A stretch of 64,000 nt of DNA, taken from the NCBI RefSeq assembly GCF_019977195.1, contig NZ_AP024643.1, positions 2,604,001 through 2,668,000 of the forward strand, read 5' to 3'. This document shows positions 1 through 9,183 of this stretch, in pieces; position 1 is the stretch's first letter, and each line of letters starts with the position of its first letter. Origin of the DNA: Arthrobacter sp. StoSoilA2 (GTDB lineage Bacteria; Actinomycetota; Actinomycetes; Actinomycetales; Micrococcaceae). A model generated the notes under the pieces. That model ran no database searches and had not been told where the DNA came from. It saw nothing but the letters and a program-made list of their open reading frames with translations. The position numbers were made by a program, and so were the translations under genes.

Positions 1-26
1 GGGTGGCGATTCTTAAAAGTTCGTGT

Positions 27-54
27 GGGAAGGCTCCTGCAAGGGAGCCTTCCC
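27..54 (+). terminator. Rho-independent-like hairpin of an upstream gene
   Basis: A perfect 11-bp inverted repeat (arms 27-37 and 44-54, GGGAAGGCTCC and its complement) closes a short loop. It lies just after an in-frame TAA at 14-16 that may end a gene entering from the left; secG is the usual neighbour of rbpA in these genomes, but only four codons are visible, so that gene is not called. The T-tract is weak. Confidence 0.6.
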
Positions 55-110
55 GTCACTTCCGGATCATTCGGCACCAAACACCAGTGCCGCCGTCGTA
101 CCCCTCGCAT

Positions 111-157
111 TAGACTGGCCCTGTTGGCCGTAAGGCCTACGGGCCGTGACGGCCAAC
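111..157 (+). promoter_or_regulatory. Putative rbpA promoter and leader hairpin
   Basis: TAGACT at 111-116 resembles an actinobacterial -10 box (TANNNT). It is followed by a 9-bp perfect inverted repeat, GTTGGCCGT (123-131) with ACGGCCAAC (149-157), that would fold in the 5' leader upstream of the AGGGG ribosome binding site at 170-174. No convincing -35 element is visible. A role for the hairpin is inference. Confidence 0.35.
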
Positions 158-181
158 CACCGAGTCGCTAGGGGTTCGAAA

Positions 182-577
182 ATGGTTCATGGCACGCCTG
201 GTTACCGGGGCACCCGTGTTGGTGTGGCACTGGGATCTGCCCCTCGACATCAAAGCGACCACGGCGATGGAGAACAACTGCCGCGTATTCGTGTCCCATA
301 TTGGTGCGCCAAGGGACACGAGACGCGGCTTGTTTTTCTTAAGCTGCCGGACGAACAAATACCTAAGACTTGGGACTGCCCCAAATGCGGCCTTGTGGCA
401 TCCAGAGACCCGGGCCAGGTTACGGAAGCCCGGCCGGACGACGACCTCTTCAAGTCCCACCTGGATTACGTTAAAGAACGACGCTCCAGCCAGGACGCCG
501 AAATCGTCCTGGCTGGAGCGTTGGAGCGGTTACGCGCCCGCGGGGTCCTTCCGGACCAACTGCTGGGGGACACGTGA
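182..577 (+). CDS. rbpA: RNA polymerase-binding protein RbpA
   Basis: Actinobacterial RNA polymerase-binding protein that stimulates transcription by group 1/2 sigma factors. The 131-residue product shows the family's RNAP-binding zinc module: C42-x3-H46 (CAKGHE) and C66-x2-C69 (CPKC). A C-terminal helix follows (FKSHLDYVKERRS), the sigma-interacting part in known RbpA proteins. The ATG at 182 was chosen over the in-frame 146 start because AGGGG lies 7 nt upstream and the conserved RGTRVGV stretch follows soon after. The 3' end overlaps the convergent pgl gene by 48 bp, and the overlap region carries a 17-bp stem that may terminate pgl. Confidence 0.93.
   Translation: MVHGTPGYRGTRVGVALGSAPRHQSDHGDGEQLPRIRVPYWCAKGHETRLVFLKLPDEQIPKTWDCPKCGLVASRDPGQVTEARPDDDLFKSHLDYVKERRSSQDAEIVLAGALERLRARGVLPDQLLGDT
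481..521 (-). terminator. Terminator hairpin of the pgl operon, inside the rbpA coding end
   Basis: Perfect 17-bp inverted repeat: arm 481-497, 7-nt loop 498-504, arm 505-521. On the minus strand it begins 8 nt after the pgl stop codon and is followed by CGTTCTTTAA, a modest T-rich tract, as expected for an intrinsic terminator of the minus-strand operon. The same bases encode about 14 residues of RbpA on the plus strand. Confidence 0.7.
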
Positions 578-1348
578 CGCAGCGTTCTCGTCAATGAGCC
601 ACAGGGTCCTGGAGCGCCCCACGGGGCCCGCTGCGGGGACCTGAACAGGATTGGCACCTGCCAAGGCAAGGCCCACAGCACCGGCCTTGTCTTCACCCGC
701 TACGACCATCCAGATTTCCTGCGCCGTGTTGATGGCGGGCAAGGTCAGGGAAATGCGCGACGGCGGCGGCTTGGGTGAGTTTTCAACGCCCACCACTGTC
801 CGGTTCTTCTCCCTGATGGCAGCCTGTTCCGGGAAGAGGGACGCGACATGGGCGTCCGGACCTACACCGAGCAGGAGTACGTCGAACCGAGGAAGGACAC
901 CGGGCTCCTCCGGGCGGGTATCGGACATGTCAGCTGCGTGCTCTGCCTCAGCTGCTGCCTTCAGCCTGTCGGCATAGTCAGCCGCAGCGTCGTCAGCTGA
1001 AACGAACTCGTCCGAGGAACCGGGCTCGTGGACCCGGGCAGGGTCAACCGGCAGGTGAGCGAGCAGGGCCTGATGTGCCTGGCGGGTATTGCGGTCATCG
1101 CTGTCTGCTGCGACAAAGCGCTCATCACCCCACCAGAAGTTCACCTTTGACCAGTCGACAGCTGGTGCCGCGGCCGAATCCGCCACCGCTTTCAGGGTGC
1201 CGATCCCGACAGTTCCTCCTGTCAGGACCACCGTGGCCTCACCGTGCTTGTCCTGGACATCCACAAGCTTGGTGATAAGGCGGGCCGCAATGGCCGCCAT
1301 GAGCACCTTGGAATCGGGGTGGATGCTTACTCTGGGCTCAGCGTGCAC
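530..1348 (-). CDS. pgl: 6-phosphogluconolactonase
   Basis: Hydrolyses 6-phosphogluconolactone to 6-phosphogluconate, the second step of the oxidative pentose phosphate pathway. The 272-residue protein is slightly longer than the usual 230-260. Family motifs: VLTGGTVGIGTL near residue 41, WWGDERFV near 72 and the phosphate-binding stretch GVGPDAHVASLFP near 160, where many homologues have Gly in place of the Ala of DAH. The GTG start at 1348 is preceded by AGAGGAGAG and overlaps the opcA stop by 11 bp, so translation is probably coupled. It is the last gene of the minus-strand operon. Confidence 0.93.
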   Translation of the reverse strand: MHAEPRVSIHPDSKVLMAAIAARLITKLVDVQDKHGEATVVLTGGTVGIGTLKAVADSAAAPAVDWSKVNFWWGDERFVAADSDDRNTRQAHQALLAHLPVDPARVHEPGSSDEFVSADDAAADYADRLKAAAEAEHAADMSDTRPEEPGVLPRFDVLLLGVGPDAHVASLFPEQAAIREKNRTVVGVENSPKPPPSRISLTLPAINTAQEIWMVVAGEDKAGAVGLALAGANPVQVPAAGPVGRSRTLWLIDENAASRVPQQLVRKDPAGA

Positions 1349-2279
1349 TGGTCTGGACTCTCCTCTGACTGGTTAATGGCAGTCCCATCGTAATCACTTC
1401 TCCGAAGACTTCGTCGGGGTCCAGCCGGCGGAGTTCTTCGGCGAGGCAATCCTTCAGGCTGCGTCGGGGGAGGGTGATGCGCTGCGCGGGCTGACCCGGC
1501 TGCGTTAGCTCTGCCACGGACAATCCCGGGCGGAAAAGCTGGACGTCACCGCTGGCACGCGTCATGCGGACGCGGCGGATTCCCGTACCGGCCGGATCGG
1601 CAACGATCGTTACAGGCGCCTGCAGGGCAAGGCTCAACCAGGCTGCCAGTAGCAGGGTACTCGGAGAGTCCGAAGCACCTTCCACCGCAACGGCCGAGAC
1701 AGGATCGCCGTCCACTTGGTCGAACACGGCGGCAAGCTGCATGCGCCAGTTCGTCAGGCGGGTCCATGCGAGATCGGTGTCGCCTGCCTTGTAGGTCCGA
1801 CGAATGTTCTCCAGCGCCTGGGCGGGGTCGGGCTCGTTCGCGGAGTCCGTGATGCGACGGTGTGCAATACGACCGATGGACGTCTCGCAGGCACTTTCCG
1901 GTGCGCCGTGCGGCCACCACGCCACAATCGGTGCGTCCGGAAGCAGGAGGCCTGATACCAGGGACTCGCTTTCGTGGGCCATGTGGCCGAATCCCCGGAG
2001 AACGATGACTTCGGAAGCACCGGCGTCGCCGCCAACGCGGATCTGCGCGTCGAGGCGGTCCGGTGCTTCTGCCCCGGCATCGGCAAGCACGATGATGCGG
2101 CAGGGGTGTTCGCGGCTGGCCTCGTTGGCTGCCTCGATGGCGTCTTCTTCCTGTCCGGACTTCGTGACGACCACCAAGGTCAGGACCCGGCCCAGGGCGA
2201 TCACGCCGCCCTGTTCCCGCAGGGACATGATCTTTTTGGAGATCTTGGAGGTGGTTGTGTCGGGAAGATCTACGATCAT
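1338..2279 (-). CDS. opcA: Glucose-6-phosphate dehydrogenase assembly protein OpcA
   Basis: OpcA is the partner protein needed for full glucose-6-phosphate dehydrogenase activity in cyanobacteria and actinobacteria. The 313-residue product begins MIVDLPDTTTSKISKKI and contains the family stretch VVVTKSGQEEDAIEAANEAS. It lies directly after zwf with a 4-bp ATGA overlap (2276-2279) and before pgl with an 11-bp overlap, the usual zwf-opcA-pgl order. No catalytic motif is expected. Confidence 0.95.
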   Translation of the reverse strand: MIVDLPDTTTSKISKKIMSLREQGGVIALGRVLTLVVVTKSGQEEDAIEAANEASREHPCRIIVLADAGAEAPDRLDAQIRVGGDAGASEVIVLRGFGHMAHESESLVSGLLLPDAPIVAWWPHGAPESACETSIGRIAHRRITDSANEPDPAQALENIRRTYKAGDTDLAWTRLTNWRMQLAAVFDQVDGDPVSAVAVEGASDSPSTLLLAAWLSLALQAPVTIVADPAGTGIRRVRMTRASGDVQLFRPGLSVAELTQPGQPAQRITLPRRSLKDCLAEELRRLDPDEVFGEVITMGLPLTSQRRVQTSAR

Positions 2280-3832
2280 GGCCTTCTCCAGGTTCGTCCG
2301 TCGCGGGCCAGGAGCTCATCGGCCGAGGCCGGCCCCCAGCTGCCCGGTGCATAAGGTTGCGGTTGTTCGTCCAAGCCCGCCCAGTACTCTTCGAACGGGT
2401 CCAGGATCTTCCAGGACAGCTCAACTTCCTGATGGCGCGGGAACAGCGGCGGTTCGCCCAGGAGTACGTCCAGGATGAGCCGTTCGTAGGCTTCGGGGCT
2501 GGACTCGGTAAACGAGTGGCCATAGCCGAAGTCCATCGTGACGTCGCGGACCTCCATTTGCGTGCCCGGGACTTTGGAACCGAAACGGATCGTGGCGCCC
2601 TCATCAGGCTGGACACGGATCACCACGGCGTTCTGGCCGAAGTCGTCATCGTTGTGATCGCGGAACAGCAGGTTGGGCGCACGCTTGAAGACAACCGCAA
2701 TTTCGGTCACGCGGCGGCCCAGTCGCTTCCCGGCACGCAGATAGAACGGCACCCCGGCCCAGCGGCGGGTGTTGATATCCACACGGATCGCAGCGTAGGT
2801 TTCGGTTTTGGAATCAGCAGGGATGCCGTCCTCGTCCAGGTAGCCAAGGACTTCCTCGCCACCCTGCCAGCCGCCGGTGAACTGTCCGCGGGCGGAGTGG
2901 GTGGAGAGGTCATCCGGCAGCTTGACGGCGGCCAGGACCTTTTCCTTCTCGGCCCGCAGGTCATCGGCGTTGAAGGAAATGGGCTCCTCCATTGCCGTAA
3001 GCGCCAGCAGTTGCAGCAAGTGGTTCTGGATGACGTCGCGGGCAGCACCCACGCCGTCGTAATAGCCTGCACGGCCACCCGTGCCGATATCCTCGGCCAT
3101 GGTGATCTGGACGTGGTCAACGTAGTTGGCGTTCCAGAGGGGCTCGAACAGCTGGTTCGCGAAGCGCAGCGCCAGGATGTTCTGGACCGTCTCCTTGCCG
3201 AGGTAATGGTCGATCCGGAACACCGCATCCTGCGGGAACACAGACTCCACGATGTCGTTCAGCTGACGGGCAGACTCGAGGTCGTGGCCGAACGGCTTTT
3301 CGATAACTACACGCCGCCATTGCCCGGGCTTCGCTTGGGCCAGGCCATGCTTGGACAGCTGGCGACAGACCTGCTCGAACGCCTTGGGCGGGATGGAGAG
3401 GTAGAAGCCGTGGTTGCCACGCGTGCCGCGGGTTTCATCCAGTTCCTCCAACACGTCGCCGAGGCGCTCAAAGGCGTCGTCGTCGTCGAATTCGCCCTGA
3501 ACGAAGCGGATGCCCGAAGCCAACTGTTCCCAGACAGCTTCGTCAAACTTGGTCCGTGCATGGGCCTTGACGTTCTCCTTCACCTCTGCGGCGAAGTCGG
3601 CGTTATCCCACTCACGGCGTCCGAATCCAACCAAGGCAAAGCTGGGCGGAAGCAGGCCGCGGTTCGCGAGGTCATAGACCGCTGGCATGAGTTTCTTACG
3701 GGCGAGGTCCCCGGTGACTCCGAAGAACACCAACGACGACGGCCCGGCGATGCGGTTCAGGCGCCGGTCCCGCGGATCCCGCAAGGGGTTCCGCAGGCCG
3801 GCGTTCTTCCTGCCGTTTTCAGTTTCTGGCAT
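2276..3832 (-). CDS. zwf: Glucose-6-phosphate 1-dehydrogenase
   Basis: Oxidises glucose-6-phosphate to 6-phosphogluconolactone with NADP+, the committed step of the pentose phosphate pathway. The 518-residue protein has the N-terminal Rossmann motif VFFGVTGDLARKK (about residues 35-47), then VIEKPFG, and near residue 200 the active-site signature RIDHYLGKE with its essential His and Lys. Length and motifs are normal. It sits between pgi (15-nt gap) and opcA (ATGA overlap) and is probably co-transcribed with the whole operon. Confidence 0.97.
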   Translation of the reverse strand: MPETENGRKNAGLRNPLRDPRDRRLNRIAGPSSLVFFGVTGDLARKKLMPAVYDLANRGLLPPSFALVGFGRREWDNADFAAEVKENVKAHARTKFDEAVWEQLASGIRFVQGEFDDDDAFERLGDVLEELDETRGTRGNHGFYLSIPPKAFEQVCRQLSKHGLAQAKPGQWRRVVIEKPFGHDLESARQLNDIVESVFPQDAVFRIDHYLGKETVQNILALRFANQLFEPLWNANYVDHVQITMAEDIGTGGRAGYYDGVGAARDVIQNHLLQLLALTAMEEPISFNADDLRAEKEKVLAAVKLPDDLSTHSARGQFTGGWQGGEEVLGYLDEDGIPADSKTETYAAIRVDINTRRWAGVPFYLRAGKRLGRRVTEIAVVFKRAPNLLFRDHNDDDFGQNAVVIRVQPDEGATIRFGSKVPGTQMEVRDVTMDFGYGHSFTESSPEAYERLILDVLLGEPPLFPRHQEVELSWKILDPFEEYWAGLDEQPQPYAPGSWGPASADELLARDGRTWRRP

Positions 3833-3847
3833 GTTTGGTTTTGTGCC

Positions 3848-5479
3848 TTAGCTTTCGAGTGCGCTGGCCTGGCCGGCCAGAGCAGCGACGACTTCCTGGA
3901 GTTGGGCTACGCCGGCAGCACGCTCGGTGAGGTGCAAGCGCAACACAGGACGGCCATGGCCTTCCAGGACCTGGGCATCCCCGGAGGCCTGTGCAGCAAT
4001 GAGCTCCCCGAATGTGAAGGGGCGGTCCGGGATTTCCAGATCCAGGGACGACGCTGCGGTGATCTGGAGGAACACACCAATAGCCGGACCTCCCTTGTGG
4101 AATTGTCCCGTGGAATGCAGGAACCGCGGGCCCCATCCGAACGTCACCGGACGGCGGGAGACTGCGGCGAATTCGTCGCGGATGCCTTCAAGGGGTGCGT
4201 GGGAGATGCGGTCCAGGTAGGCCTGGACACTGAGGTAGCCATCCGTGCCGAGCTGCTCCAGAAGGGCCTGCACGGCTTCAGATGTCGTGGACGCACTACC
4301 GAGCCAGTCGCCCCCGCGAACCTCTATGACGCCGTCCGTGAAAGCCGCGGGCGTGGGCTCAGGGCGGGCATCCAGAAGGCCGCGCGCGGCCACCTTGGCA
4401 GCCTCGACGTCGGGCTGGTCAAACGGGTTAATGCCCAGGAGGCGTCCAGCTACGGCGGTGGCGAATTCCCAGAGGAACATCTGGGAAGCGAGACCACCTG
4501 CGATGGCTACTTCGTTTTCACGAAGTTCGACGTCGGCGTCCGCACTGACCAGCCGGACCACCAGGACATCCTCGGCCCCGTTGAGGGCCTCGGGGGAATC
4601 AGGTCCTGCAACAACAGGCAACACACCCGTGCCCAGCTTGCCCGTGGATTCAGCGATGAGCTGCTCGGCCCAGTCGGCGAAGCCGACGATGCCGGAACCA
4701 TCCTCGGCAATGACGATCTTGTTGCGCAGCGGATTGGTACCACCCAGGGCAATGCCCAGAGCAAGACCAATGTTGTCCTCCGAATCCTCATTGAGGATCT
4801 CGGCAGCCTCCTCAGCTTCGTCCAGGAAAGCCTGGATGTCCACGCCAGCAAGGCCACACGGGACAAGCCCGAACGCCGTGAGCGCAGAGAACCGGCCGCC
4901 GACGTTCGGATCGGCGTTGAAGACTGCACGGTAGCCGGCTTCGCGGGAAGCCTTGTCCAGCGGAGAACCCGGATCCGTGACGATGATGATCCGGCTCTTT
5001 GCATCGATACCGGCGTCGTTGAACGCCTTCTCGAACACCCTGCGCTGGGAGTCAGTCTCAACGGTTGAACCTGACTTGGAGGAAACCACAATCGCGGTCT
5101 GCGCCAACCGGTCCGTCAAAGCAGCGTTGACCTGCTCAGGGTCTGTGCTGTCCAGCACAGTCAGCTCGACACCGGCGGTGCCGGCAATGACCTCGGGAGC
5201 CAAGGAGGAGCCGCCCATGCCACAGAGGACAATACGGGAGACGCCCTCGGCGCGGAGAGCATCGCGAAGTTCGAGAATGCTCTCCACCAAAGGTTGCGAT
5301 ACGGCGGCAGCCTCAACCCAGCCCATGCGGATGGCCGACTCGGACTCCGCTTCAGGACCCCACAGCGTATGGTCTTTGGCGAAAATCCGTGTGGCGACCT
5401 TGTCGTCTACCAGGCTGGAGATGTTCTGGGCGATGGCCTGCTGCGCGGCACCGCTGGCGTCGTAGCTGATTGTGCTCAT
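3848..5479 (-). CDS. pgi: Glucose-6-phosphate isomerase
   Basis: Interconverts glucose-6-phosphate and fructose-6-phosphate. The 543-residue protein carries two SIS-type sugar isomerase halves: LCGMGGSSLAPEVI near residue 105 and VSSKSGSTVET near 151, typical of the phosphate-binding loops. Its sequence is of the actinobacterial type found in tal-pgi-zwf operons rather than the E. coli type. It starts 6 nt after the tal stop. The long plus-strand open frame across this gene is an antisense shadow of GC-rich coding DNA. Confidence 0.93.
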   Translation of the reverse strand: MSTISYDASGAAQQAIAQNISSLVDDKVATRIFAKDHTLWGPEAESESAIRMGWVEAAAVSQPLVESILELRDALRAEGVSRIVLCGMGGSSLAPEVIAGTAGVELTVLDSTDPEQVNAALTDRLAQTAIVVSSKSGSTVETDSQRRVFEKAFNDAGIDAKSRIIIVTDPGSPLDKASREAGYRAVFNADPNVGGRFSALTAFGLVPCGLAGVDIQAFLDEAEEAAEILNEDSEDNIGLALGIALGGTNPLRNKIVIAEDGSGIVGFADWAEQLIAESTGKLGTGVLPVVAGPDSPEALNGAEDVLVVRLVSADADVELRENEVAIAGGLASQMFLWEFATAVAGRLLGINPFDQPDVEAAKVAARGLLDARPEPTPAAFTDGVIEVRGGDWLGSASTTSEAVQALLEQLGTDGYLSVQAYLDRISHAPLEGIRDEFAAVSRRPVTFGWGPRFLHSTGQFHKGGPAIGVFLQITAASSLDLEIPDRPFTFGELIAAQASGDAQVLEGHGRPVLRLHLTERAAGVAQLQEVVAALAGQASALES

Positions 5480-5485
5480 GGTTGG

Positions 5486-6604
5486 TTAGGAAGCCTTCCG
5501 TGCGGTTGCGAGGGCGCCTTCAACGTCGGCCAGGAGTTCCTTCCAGCTGGCCACGAACTTCTCGAGGCCTTCGGTCTCAAGGACGGCTACGACGTCGTTG
5601 TAGGAGACGCCGAGTGCTTCGAGTGCGTCGAGGGTCTGGTTCGCTTCTGCGTAAGTGCCGGTGATGGTGTCTCCGGTGACTACGCCGTGGTCGAACGTTG
5701 CATCGAGTGTCTTTTCCGGCATGGTGTTGACCACGCCGGCGGCGACGAGTTCGGTGACGTAGAGGGTGTCCGGGTAGGCCGGATCCTTGACGCCCGTCGA
5801 AGCCCAGAGCGGACGCTGGGGGAGCGCGCCGGCTTCTGCGAGCAAGGCCCAGCGTTCGGTGGAGAACAGCTCTTCGTAGACCTGGTAGGCGAGGCGTGCG
5901 TTGGCGACGCCTGCCTTGCCCTTGAGGGCCTTGGCTTCATCGGTGCCAATGGCGTCCAGGCGCTTGTCGATCTCGGTGTCCACGCGGGAAACGAAGAAGG
6001 ATGCCACGGAGTGGATCTTGGAGAGGTCGTGGCCGTTGTCCTTGGCCTGCTCCAGGCCCGTCTGGAAGGCGTTGATGACGGCGCGGTAGCGCTCCAGGGA
6101 GAAGATCAGGGTCACGTTGACGCTGATGCCCTCGGCCAGGGTAGCCGTGATGGCCTCCAGGCCTTCCAGGGTTGCCGGGATCTTGATGTGGACGTTGGCC
6201 TTGTTGACCTTGCCGTACAGGTGCTTGGCTTCGGCAATGGTGGCTTGGGTGTCCCAGGCCAGGCGGGGATCCACTTCGATGGACACGCGACCGTCCACGC
6301 CGTTGGTGGCGGCAGCGATCGGTGCGAACAGATCGCAGGCGTCTGCGACGTCCGTGGTGGTGATCTCGAAGATGGTTTCTTCGACGCTTGCACCGGCCGC
6401 GGCCTGCGCGGCGATCGTGGCGTCATAGTCCGTGCCCGTGGTGATGGCGGCGTGGAAGATGGACGGGTTGGTGGTTACACCGACGACGTTCTTTTCGTCG
6501 ATGAGCTTCTGCAACGTACCCGTTTCGAGGCGGTTGCGGGAAAGGTCATCGAGCCAGATGGAAACGCCGGCGTCGGAGAGTTGCTGCGTGGGGGTGCTGG
6601 TCAT
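5486..6604 (-). CDS. tal: Transaldolase
   Basis: Transfers a dihydroxyacetone unit between sugar phosphates in the non-oxidative pentose phosphate pathway. The 372-residue length fits the longer actinobacterial transaldolases. VVGVTTNPSIFHAAI is the family signature near the N terminus, and the Schiff-base lysine lies in NVHIKIPAT at about residue 141. It follows tkt with a 22-nt gap that contains AAGGAGAAA as ribosome binding site. Confidence 0.96.
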   Translation of the reverse strand: MTSTPTQQLSDAGVSIWLDDLSRNRLETGTLQKLIDEKNVVGVTTNPSIFHAAITTGTDYDATIAAQAAAGASVEETIFEITTTDVADACDLFAPIAAATNGVDGRVSIEVDPRLAWDTQATIAEAKHLYGKVNKANVHIKIPATLEGLEAITATLAEGISVNVTLIFSLERYRAVINAFQTGLEQAKDNGHDLSKIHSVASFFVSRVDTEIDKRLDAIGTDEAKALKGKAGVANARLAYQVYEELFSTERWALLAEAGALPQRPLWASTGVKDPAYPDTLYVTELVAAGVVNTMPEKTLDATFDHGVVTGDTITGTYAEANQTLDALEALGVSYNDVVAVLETEGLEKFVASWKELLADVEGALATARKAS

Positions 6605-6626
6605 TGTTTTCTCCTTGATAGAGGTA

Positions 6627-8753
6627 TCAGGCGCTCAGGCCTGCGAGGGAGTCTTTTGCGGCGGCGGCAACGGCTTCGGCAGTGATGCCGAATTCCTGGA
6701 ACAACCGCTTGTAGTCTGCCGAGGCGCCGAAGTGCTCCAGGGAGACCGAACGGCCGGCGTCACCGACGAATTCCTTCCAGCCCAGTGCGAGGCCGGCTTC
6801 AACGGAAACACGGGCCTTCACATCGGCCGGGAGCACGGACTCGCGGTAAGCCTCGTCCTGCTTGTTGAACCATTCCACGCACGGCATGGAGACAACGCGG
6901 GTGGCGATGCCTTCAGCCTGGAGTGCTTCGCGGGCTGCAACGGCGAGCTGGACTTCGGAGCCGGTGCCGATCAGGATGACCTGGGCGTCAACGGTTTCGC
7001 CGTCCTTGGAAGCCTCGGCCAAGACGTAACCGCCCTTTGCCACACCAGCGGTGGAACCAAAGGTGTCGCCTTCTGCAGTGCCTTCGCCGCGGGCGTAGGT
7101 GGGGATGTTCTGTCGGGTCAGGACAATGCCTGCGGGGTTCTCGTGGTTCTCCAGCATGGCCTTCCATGCTGCGGAGACCTCGTTCGCATCACCGGGCCGG
7201 ACAACGTCCAGGCCCGGGATGGCGCGCAGGGAAGCGAGCTGCTCCACGGGCTGGTGGGTGGGACCGTCTTCGCCCAGGCCGATGGAGTCGTGCGTCCAGA
7301 CGTACAGGGACGGGACGCCCATCAGCGCACCGAGGCGGATGGCCGGGCGCTGGTAATCCGAGAAGATCAGGAACGTGCCGGAGAACGCGCGGGTACGTCC
7401 ATGCAGGGAGATACCGTTCACGATCGAGGCAGCCGCGTGCTCACGGATACCGAAGTGCAGCACCCGGCCGTAGGGGTTGCCCTTCCAGGCTTCGGTGGAA
7501 CGCGAGGTCGGAATGAACGACGGCGAGCCTTCGATCGTGGTGTTGTTGGACTCCGCGAGGTCGGCCGAGCCACCCCACAACTCCGGCAGGACAGGTCCGA
7601 TCGCGTTCAGGACCTTGCCCGAGGCCGCACGGGTGGAGACGTCCTTGCCGGCCTCGAAGACCGGCAGTGCAGCGTCGATGCCGACGGGAAGCTTCTTGGC
7701 TTCGACGCGCTCAAGCAGGGCAGCGGCGTCCGGGTTGGCGGACTGCCATGCCTCGAACGAGGACTGCCATGCGGCGCGGGACTCGGCGCCGCGGTCCAGG
7801 ACCTTGCGGGCGTGGGCCAGGACTTCTTCGTCAACATCGAAGGACTTCGCGGGGTCGAAACCGAGCACGGTCTTCAGTGCTGCGACTTCCTCGGCGCCCA
7901 AGGCAGAGCCGTGGATCTTGCCGGTGTTCTGCTTCTTCGGGGCCGGGTAGCCAATGATGGTCCGCAGCGAAATGATGGACGGTTTGTTCGTCTCAGCCTT
8001 CGCAGCCAACAGTGCCGAGTAGAGTTCCTGGACGTCCTCGACGTACTCCCCGGTCCTGGTCCAGTCCACACGCTGGGTGTGCCAGCCGTATGCTTCATAG
8101 CGCTTCAGGACATCTTCAGTGAACGCGATGTCGGTGTCGTCTTCAATGGAAATGTGGTTCTCGTCGTAGATCACTACAAGGTTGCCCAGTTCCTGGTGGC
8201 CGGCAAGCGAGGACGCCTCTGAGGTCACGCCCTCCTGCAGGTCGCCGTCGGAAGCGATAACCCAGATCGTGTGGTCGAACGGCGACTCGCCAGCGGGAGC
8301 ATCGGCGTCGAACAGGCCACGCTGGCGGCGCTGGGAGTAAGCGAAGCCAACAGCCGAAGCCAGGCCCTGGCCCAACGGGCCAGTAGTGATTTCCACACCC
8401 GCGGTGTGCTTGTACTCGGGGTGTCCCGGAGTCAGCGAACCCCAGGTACGCAGTGCCTCGAGGTCCTTCAGCTCCAGGCCGTATCCGGAGAGGAACAGCT
8501 GGATGTAAAGCGTCAGTGACGTGTGGCCGGGGGACAGGACGAACCGGTCACGCCCAATCCAGTCAGGGTTCTTCGGGTCATGGCGCATCAGCTTCTGGAA
8601 CAGCAAGTATGCTGCCGGAGCCAAGCTCATAGCCGTGCCAGGGTGGCCATTTCCGACCTTCTCCACGGCATCAGCGGCCAACACGCGAACGGTGTCAACA
8701 GCCTTCTTGTCCAGATCGGTCCATGACAGTTCTTGCTCTTCCAAATGTGGCAC
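6627..8753 (-). CDS. tkt: Transketolase
   Basis: Thiamine-diphosphate enzyme moving two-carbon units between sugar phosphates. The 708-residue product contains GNGHPGTAMSLAP near the N terminus, the ThDP/metal motif SDGDLQEGVTSE, and in the pyrimidine domain the stretch FGIREHAAASIVNG. An in-frame start at 8813 exists, but the GTG at 8753 (MPHLEEQELSW) gives the normal N terminus and is preceded by AGAGAGGGG at a workable distance. It is the first gene of the minus-strand operon, so the operon promoter should lie in 8754-9000. Confidence 0.95.
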   Translation of the reverse strand: MPHLEEQELSWTDLDKKAVDTVRVLAADAVEKVGNGHPGTAMSLAPAAYLLFQKLMRHDPKNPDWIGRDRFVLSPGHTSLTLYIQLFLSGYGLELKDLEALRTWGSLTPGHPEYKHTAGVEITTGPLGQGLASAVGFAYSQRRQRGLFDADAPAGESPFDHTIWVIASDGDLQEGVTSEASSLAGHQELGNLVVIYDENHISIEDDTDIAFTEDVLKRYEAYGWHTQRVDWTRTGEYVEDVQELYSALLAAKAETNKPSIISLRTIIGYPAPKKQNTGKIHGSALGAEEVAALKTVLGFDPAKSFDVDEEVLAHARKVLDRGAESRAAWQSSFEAWQSANPDAAALLERVEAKKLPVGIDAALPVFEAGKDVSTRAASGKVLNAIGPVLPELWGGSADLAESNNTTIEGSPSFIPTSRSTEAWKGNPYGRVLHFGIREHAAASIVNGISLHGRTRAFSGTFLIFSDYQRPAIRLGALMGVPSLYVWTHDSIGLGEDGPTHQPVEQLASLRAIPGLDVVRPGDANEVSAAWKAMLENHENPAGIVLTRQNIPTYARGEGTAEGDTFGSTAGVAKGGYVLAEASKDGETVDAQVILIGTGSEVQLAVAAREALQAEGIATRVVSMPCVEWFNKQDEAYRESVLPADVKARVSVEAGLALGWKEFVGDAGRSVSLEHFGASADYKRLFQEFGITAEAVAAAAKDSLAGLSA

Positions 8754-9183
8754 GAAAACCGAGCCCCTCTCTGTGCTGACGGCAGGTGTAAGGACACGGC
8801 ACGCAGGAAGCACAGGATGGCGCCCGCTGCAATGTGTCTACCAGCCGTTCACCATTGAAACGTTGATCCTTCATCCAGACGCACGGCTCCTCCGAGAATA
8901 CGGTTTCCCGGATTGTCAACGTGTGCTGATCTGCTCAACAGCTTAGCCCCAAACGTGTCCTGAGACTCAGGGAATCCCACTAACTGGACAGAATTTCCCT
9001 TATATGAATCACGATGGCGCCCCCGCAGAGTGAACTTTCCGAAACATTGGCGTATTTTGCGGACATGGACGCACTTCCAGCCACGGTATGATATCTGGAG
9101 GCCACCAGCGGTTCATGCGCCTGCGGTTCCTCCTCGGAAACCCGGACTGCGACCGCTGCGAGAACCCCAGAGCATAGAACAGA
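8754..9183. promoter_or_regulatory. Divergent tkt / ctaB intergenic region
   Basis: About 430 bp without a convincing gene between the divergent tkt operon and ctaB. Two things stand out: a perfect 13-nt palindrome CCTGAGACTCAGG at 8959-8971, which could be an operator, and TATGAT at 9087-9092, a likely -10 box for ctaB. No small frame here has a ribosome binding site and a protein-like composition. Confidence 0.4.

Noticed and set aside
2255..5068. Very long open frame on the plus strand across zwf and pgi
   Set aside because: It is antisense to two clear enzymes with strong motifs; GC-rich codons leave stop-free frames on the other strand.
5294..8222. Long plus-strand frames across tal and tkt
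   Set aside because: Shadows of transaldolase and transketolase; Gly/Val/Asp-rich composition and no family motif.
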